A DNA stretch of 7,634 nucleotides from UBA11855 sp964591705 (GTDB lineage: Archaea > Thermoproteota > Bathyarchaeia > Bathyarchaeales > Bathycorpusculaceae), in the NCBI GenBank assembly GCA_964591705.1, contig CAZQCX010000062.1, forward strand, positions 1-7,634, read 5' to 3'. A model generated the notes under the pieces. It had not been told where the DNA came from. It worked only from the letters and a program-made list of their open reading frames with translations, and searched no databases. Both the position numbers and the translations under genes were made by a program. Below, piece by piece: positions 5,049 through 7,634 of this stretch; the stretch's first letter is position 1, and every line of letters begins with the position of its first letter.

Positions 5049-6671
5049 ATGTCCCTGTTTGACAAAATTCAGGAGAGGACAAAAACGGGTACTGGCGCCA
5101 GGATTGTGCTCACAGCTTCAGCCACTGAAATGAGCGATTTTGCGAACAGTCCGTTTATGGCTTTTGTGGCGGGTTTCGGCAAGGGACCGGTTCCTTTGAG
5201 CCTTGCAAAGAAAACCCTTTATCCGCCAGTTCCCAAAACGAGCGATGGAAGAGCAAGGTATGCTCCATACGGCCTAAGGAAAGTTGAGGCAATCCTCCTG
5301 CAGGGAGGGTTCTCAGCGTCTGAAGTGATTGTGGCACACCCAGATGATTTAGATCAGTTCGTGGGCACGGACACTCGCGTAGTCGGTATTTCGTCGATGG
5401 ATCCAACGGGAATGGGCTACGTTAGCAAAACCTACTCATCCATAATCGGAGGTGGCGAACCAATGAATGCTATTGAGTTCAAAAGGCTCGTCAACCATCA
5501 GACCATTTTGAGATTCAAGCCTAAGATTGTTGTCGGAGGCTTCGGCTCATGGCAGCTTGAACGCAAAGGCGTTTCGGACAGCTATGGCATCGATTGTGTT
5601 ATCATTGGCGGCAGACCAGACTCGATACTTGAAGTCTTCCTAAGAATTGTCAACGGCGAACACGTTCCCAGAGTTGTGTACGCCGACGAATCTCTCAGAA
5701 ACTGGGATTACAACACAATGCCCATAATTGAACATGCGGCAATTCATGGAGCTCTCGAGATTAGCAAAGGCTGCGGTCGTAACTGTCAATTCTGCACCCC
5801 CACGATGCAAAACAGAGTTGACGTTCCATTGTCGAAGGTAATGCAGGAAGTTGCATCGACCGTGAAAGAAGGTAGCGATCACATTACTCTCGTTACCGAA
5901 GATTTGTTCCTGTACGGAGCAAAAGCCAAGAGCTTTGTCCCTGACAATGACGCAGTAGTTGAACTCTGCAGGGCAATTTCAAACTACCCTGGAGTTAAGA
6001 GTATTCAGCCCTCCCACATGTCTTTAGCTCCAGTTGTTCAGAATCCTCAACTGATCAAAAAGTTAGCTGAGATCCTAATCGAGCGAAGCTGGTACAGCCA
6101 TGGCAAGAAACCAATAATCACTGGCGAAACAGGCATCGAAACCGGTAGCACGAGACTTATGCGAAAATATATGGCAGGCAAAATGCTACCTTTCAAACCT
6201 GAACAATGGCAAGAAATAGTTACAGAGGCTTTCGGAATTCTAAACGATAATGACTGGTATCCATTGGCTACCTTGATTGTCGGACTTCCAGATGAGGTTG
6301 AGGAGGACGTCCTATCCACACTTGAATTAATGGACAAGCTGAAAGGATACAACGCCTTCTATGTACCCTTATTCTTTGTTCCGCTAGAAAACTGTGTGTT
6401 GATGAACAAGAAAGGTGCAGAACTTGATTCGCTTTCAAAGGCAAGGTGGGACTTTTTCATTCGCTGCTGGGACTACAACATCAGAATCTGGAAAGACACT
6501 TTCCTTGAAGCTCGATTTTCGAACCCGATCCTTTACAAGACTATCAACAATGTGGTAGTTCCCTGCCTAGCTAGGGGCCTCGGCACATACTATGGGTGGA
6601 AGCGTGGGGAGCAGCTTAAGCAGGCTTTTTTCACCTTGAGCCTGCCCCAAGCGACCATCAAGAATCGATAG
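5049..6671 (+). CDS. B12-binding-type radical SAM enzyme, substrate unknown
   Basis: This is a 540-residue radical SAM enzyme. The 4Fe-4S cluster motif is ISKGCGRNCQFC with C242, C246 and C249 in the CxxxCxxC pattern. The SAM-contacting region includes LVTEDLFLYG (281-290) and GETGIETGS (359-367), and GLPDEVEEDV (412-421) is the typical late barrel motif. The N-terminal 210 residues look like a Rossmann-type cobalamin-binding module: VVGISSMDPTGMGY (111-124), IVVGGFGSW (160-168) and CVIIGGRPDSI (183-193). The DxHxxG lower-ligand motif is absent, as in many B12 radical SAM enzymes. A C-terminal extension of about 100 residues (440-540) is of unknown use. Such enzymes often methylate or join unactivated carbons; archaeal GDGT ring synthases share this layout and approximate length, but I cannot assign that role. 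The gene stands alone and converges on trmI across a 45-base gap. No strong ribosome site precedes the ATG. Confidence 0.88.
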   Translation: MSLFDKIQERTKTGTGARIVLTASATEMSDFANSPFMAFVAGFGKGPVPLSLAKKTLYPPVPKTSDGRARYAPYGLRKVEAILLQGGFSASEVIVAHPDDLDQFVGTDTRVVGISSMDPTGMGYVSKTYSSIIGGGEPMNAIEFKRLVNHQTILRFKPKIVVGGFGSWQLERKGVSDSYGIDCVIIGGRPDSILEVFLRIVNGEHVPRVVYADESLRNWDYNTMPIIEHAAIHGALEISKGCGRNCQFCTPTMQNRVDVPLSKVMQEVASTVKEGSDHITLVTEDLFLYGAKAKSFVPDNDAVVELCRAISNYPGVKSIQPSHMSLAPVVQNPQLIKKLAEILIERSWYSHGKKPIITGETGIETGSTRLMRKYMAGKMLPFKPEQWQEIVTEAFGILNDNDWYPLATLIVGLPDEVEEDVLSTLELMDKLKGYNAFYVPLFFVPLENCVLMNKKGAELDSLSKARWDFFIRCWDYNIRIWKDTFLEARFSNPILYKTINNVVVPCLARGLGTYYGWKRGEQLKQAFFTLSLPQATIKNR

Positions 6672-6716
6672 TCGCAGGCGATTACTCCACTATGCTCAGC
6701 ATTGATACCCTTCAAC

Positions 6717-7502
6717 CTAGAGAACAATACTGGTTGCTTTACGCGCACTTGTTATATAGCCCGTGTGGCCTGTCATCAGCGTCTGAGGTCTAGTTTTACC
6801 TCGTTCAACCTGCATGGCCCTCATGATACATTCTATCGTCTCAATGAGAATGAAACTTTTTTCCTTGAGAATCTCAGTAGTCCGTACAACTTGATCTATT
6901 GTCGGGCTGAACGAGACAATGACACCCGAAGGTCTCAGCGCCTCGTAAGCGTGAGGAACAACAAGCCACGGAACAGCAAGATCCAGAATAACGGCATCAA
7001 CATCTCTTTCCTCGAGTCCTTGAGTTACATCCCCACTTTTTAGTTCAACATACTCAAGCAGCCCTGATCGGCTAAGATTTTTTTCAGCGTTCTTCTGAAA
7101 TTCCGGGCGCAGTTCATAGGTGAACACTCTTCCATTTGGTCTAACGTAGTGAGCTATCGCTGTTGTGAGTGCGCCCGTCCCCGTACCTGCCTCTACCACT
7201 CGACTTCCAGGTCCTATGCCGCTGAGCATGACAATCAATGCGGCGTCTTTGGGATAGGTTATCTGTGTCTTTCTGCTGGATTTCATTATGTAGTCTGCAA
7301 GCACTGGTTTCAAAATGGCAAATGCAGTGCCCAGACTTGTTGTGCATGTGTCGCCGAATTCCTTTCCTACAAGATCGCCCAGATTAATATAACCTCTATG
7401 AGTATGGAAGGTTTTTCCACCTTCGACCTTAACCATGTAAGTTCTTCGATGGTCCAAAGCTAATAATACGAGGTCGCCTTCTGTGATTTTTCGGATTGCC
7501 AA
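6717..7502 (-). CDS. trmI: tRNA (adenine-N1)-methyltransferase TrmI (m1A57/58)
   Basis: TrmI uses S-adenosylmethionine to methylate N1 of adenine 58, and in some archaea also adenine 57, in the T-loop of tRNAs, stabilising their fold. It acts as a cytosolic homotetramer in known members. The N-terminal small beta domain covers about residues 1-60. The Rossmann methyltransferase domain follows: YPKD (83-86), the SAM-binding loop VVEAGTGTGALT (102-113), E130 at the end of the second strand, DV at 158-159, and DLAVPW (174-179, usually DLPDPW). The C-terminal signature RPQTLMTGHTGYI (238-250) is diagnostic. The 261-residue length is normal for archaea. The start is TTG at 7502. A strong aggaagg lies five bases upstream, and the in-frame stretch up to a TAA holds no ATG or GTG. 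A nearby ATG at 7524 is out of frame. A TATA-like cttaaaag lies near 7546. Confidence 0.95.
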   Translation of the reverse strand: MAIRKITEGDLVLLALDHRRTYMVKVEGGKTFHTHRGYINLGDLVGKEFGDTCTTSLGTAFAILKPVLADYIMKSSRKTQITYPKDAALIVMLSGIGPGSRVVEAGTGTGALTTAIAHYVRPNGRVFTYELRPEFQKNAEKNLSRSGLLEYVELKSGDVTQGLEERDVDAVILDLAVPWLVVPHAYEALRPSGVIVSFSPTIDQVVRTTEILKEKSFILIETIECIMRAMQVERGKTRPQTLMTGHTGYITSARKATSIVL

Positions 7503-7507
7503 CTTCG

Positions 7508-7514
7508 CCTTCCT
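7508..7514 (-). promoter_or_regulatory. Shine-Dalgarno site that fixes the TTG start of trmI
   Basis: On the minus strand this reads aggaagg, five bases before the TTG at 7502. It is the clearest ribosome binding site in the window and supports a TTG start where no in-frame ATG or GTG exists upstream before the TAA. Confidence 0.6.
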
Positions 7515-7541
7515 GCCGAGACATAGAATTGCGTGGTGGTC

Positions 7542-7549
7542 TTTTAAGC
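7542..7549 (-). promoter_or_regulatory. TATA-like box upstream of trmI
   Basis: On the minus strand the element reads about cttaaaag. It would place the transcription start near 7520, giving a leader of about 18 bases that includes the aggaagg site. Position and composition are the only support. Confidence 0.35.
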
Positions 7550-7560
7550 TTTAGAATCCT

Positions 7561-7634
7561 TCACGAAGACGCCCAGAGTAAAAAAGTCTGGTTGGGATTA
7601 TCGATGCGATCATTGCCGGCTATGATGCCTTTAT
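7561..7634 (-). CDS. Possible C-terminal fragment of a protein gene entering from the right edge
   Basis: A minus-strand frame is open from the window edge to a TGA at 7561-7563, 23 sense codons. The tail ends in NPNQTFLLWASS. It would lie 58 bases upstream of trmI in the same direction. The competing plus-strand frame in the same codon register opens after a TAA at 7579 and has only CTG as a start, so the minus reading is preferred. A stretch this short can be open by chance and I recognise no family. Confidence 0.2.
   Translation of the reverse strand, partial: KGIIAGNDRIDNPNQTFLLWASS

Noticed and set aside
5049..6671. Assignment as the tetraether-forming enzyme Tes
   Set aside because: As I recall, Tes lacks an N-terminal cobalamin-type module; the layout here fits B12-binding radical SAM enzymes better, so no such name was given.
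6672..6716. Terminator between the convergent radical SAM and trmI genes
   Set aside because: Only five-base inverted matches (aatcg/cgatt, atagt/actat) are present and there is no T-run on either strand.
6702..7043. 113-codon open frame on the + strand
   Set aside because: It lies antisense to the C-terminal half of trmI, whose family motifs are unmistakable; it has no recognisable protein pattern.
7588..7634. Possible + strand gene start reading VGIIDAIIAGYDAF
   Set aside because: A TAA at 7579 precedes it and only CTG could serve as start; the ATG at 7604 is in another frame. The minus-strand reading was preferred.

Overview
The window looks like a piece of an archaeal chromosome, most likely from an uncultured Thermoproteota-type lineage such as Bathyarchaeia. 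The evidence is an archaeal-type TrmI tRNA methyltransferase, A/T-rich TATA-like boxes close to start codons, weak or absent Shine-Dalgarno sites at several genes, two TTG starts, and a nuclease-like protein of a kind I associate with archaea. The phylum is an inference from protein style, not from a marker gene.

Layout. Left block, + strand (90-3357): a small four-helix membrane protein of unknown function, a divergent aspartokinase with C-terminal ACT domains, and a two-domain protein that joins a HAD phosphatase to a membrane CTP-dependent polyprenol (dolichol) kinase-like domain. Middle block, - strand (4410-3358): a PD-(D/E)XK-like nuclease-fold protein followed by a GIY-YIG (YhbQ/UPF0213-type) protein, probably one transcript. 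The GIY-YIG stop codon touches the stop codon of the kinase fusion with no spacer. A stretch of about 640 bases without a convincing gene (4411-5048) follows. It holds inverted repeats and possibly decayed coding fragments. Right block: a cobalamin-binding-type radical SAM enzyme on + (5049-6671), convergent with trmI on - (7502-6717). A fragment of another - strand reading frame may enter from the right edge.

How the genes relate. The window is a set of short, independently oriented units rather than one pathway. Two proteins may touch archaeal isoprenoid lipids: the HAD-polyprenol kinase fusion is suggestive, and the radical SAM protein has the domain layout used by GDGT ring synthases but could do many other things. 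The two nuclease-like genes form a small unit that could act in DNA repair or defence; nothing in the sequence decides which. The most unusual item is the phosphatase-kinase fusion. The second is the structured gene-free region between the nuclease pair and the radical SAM gene.
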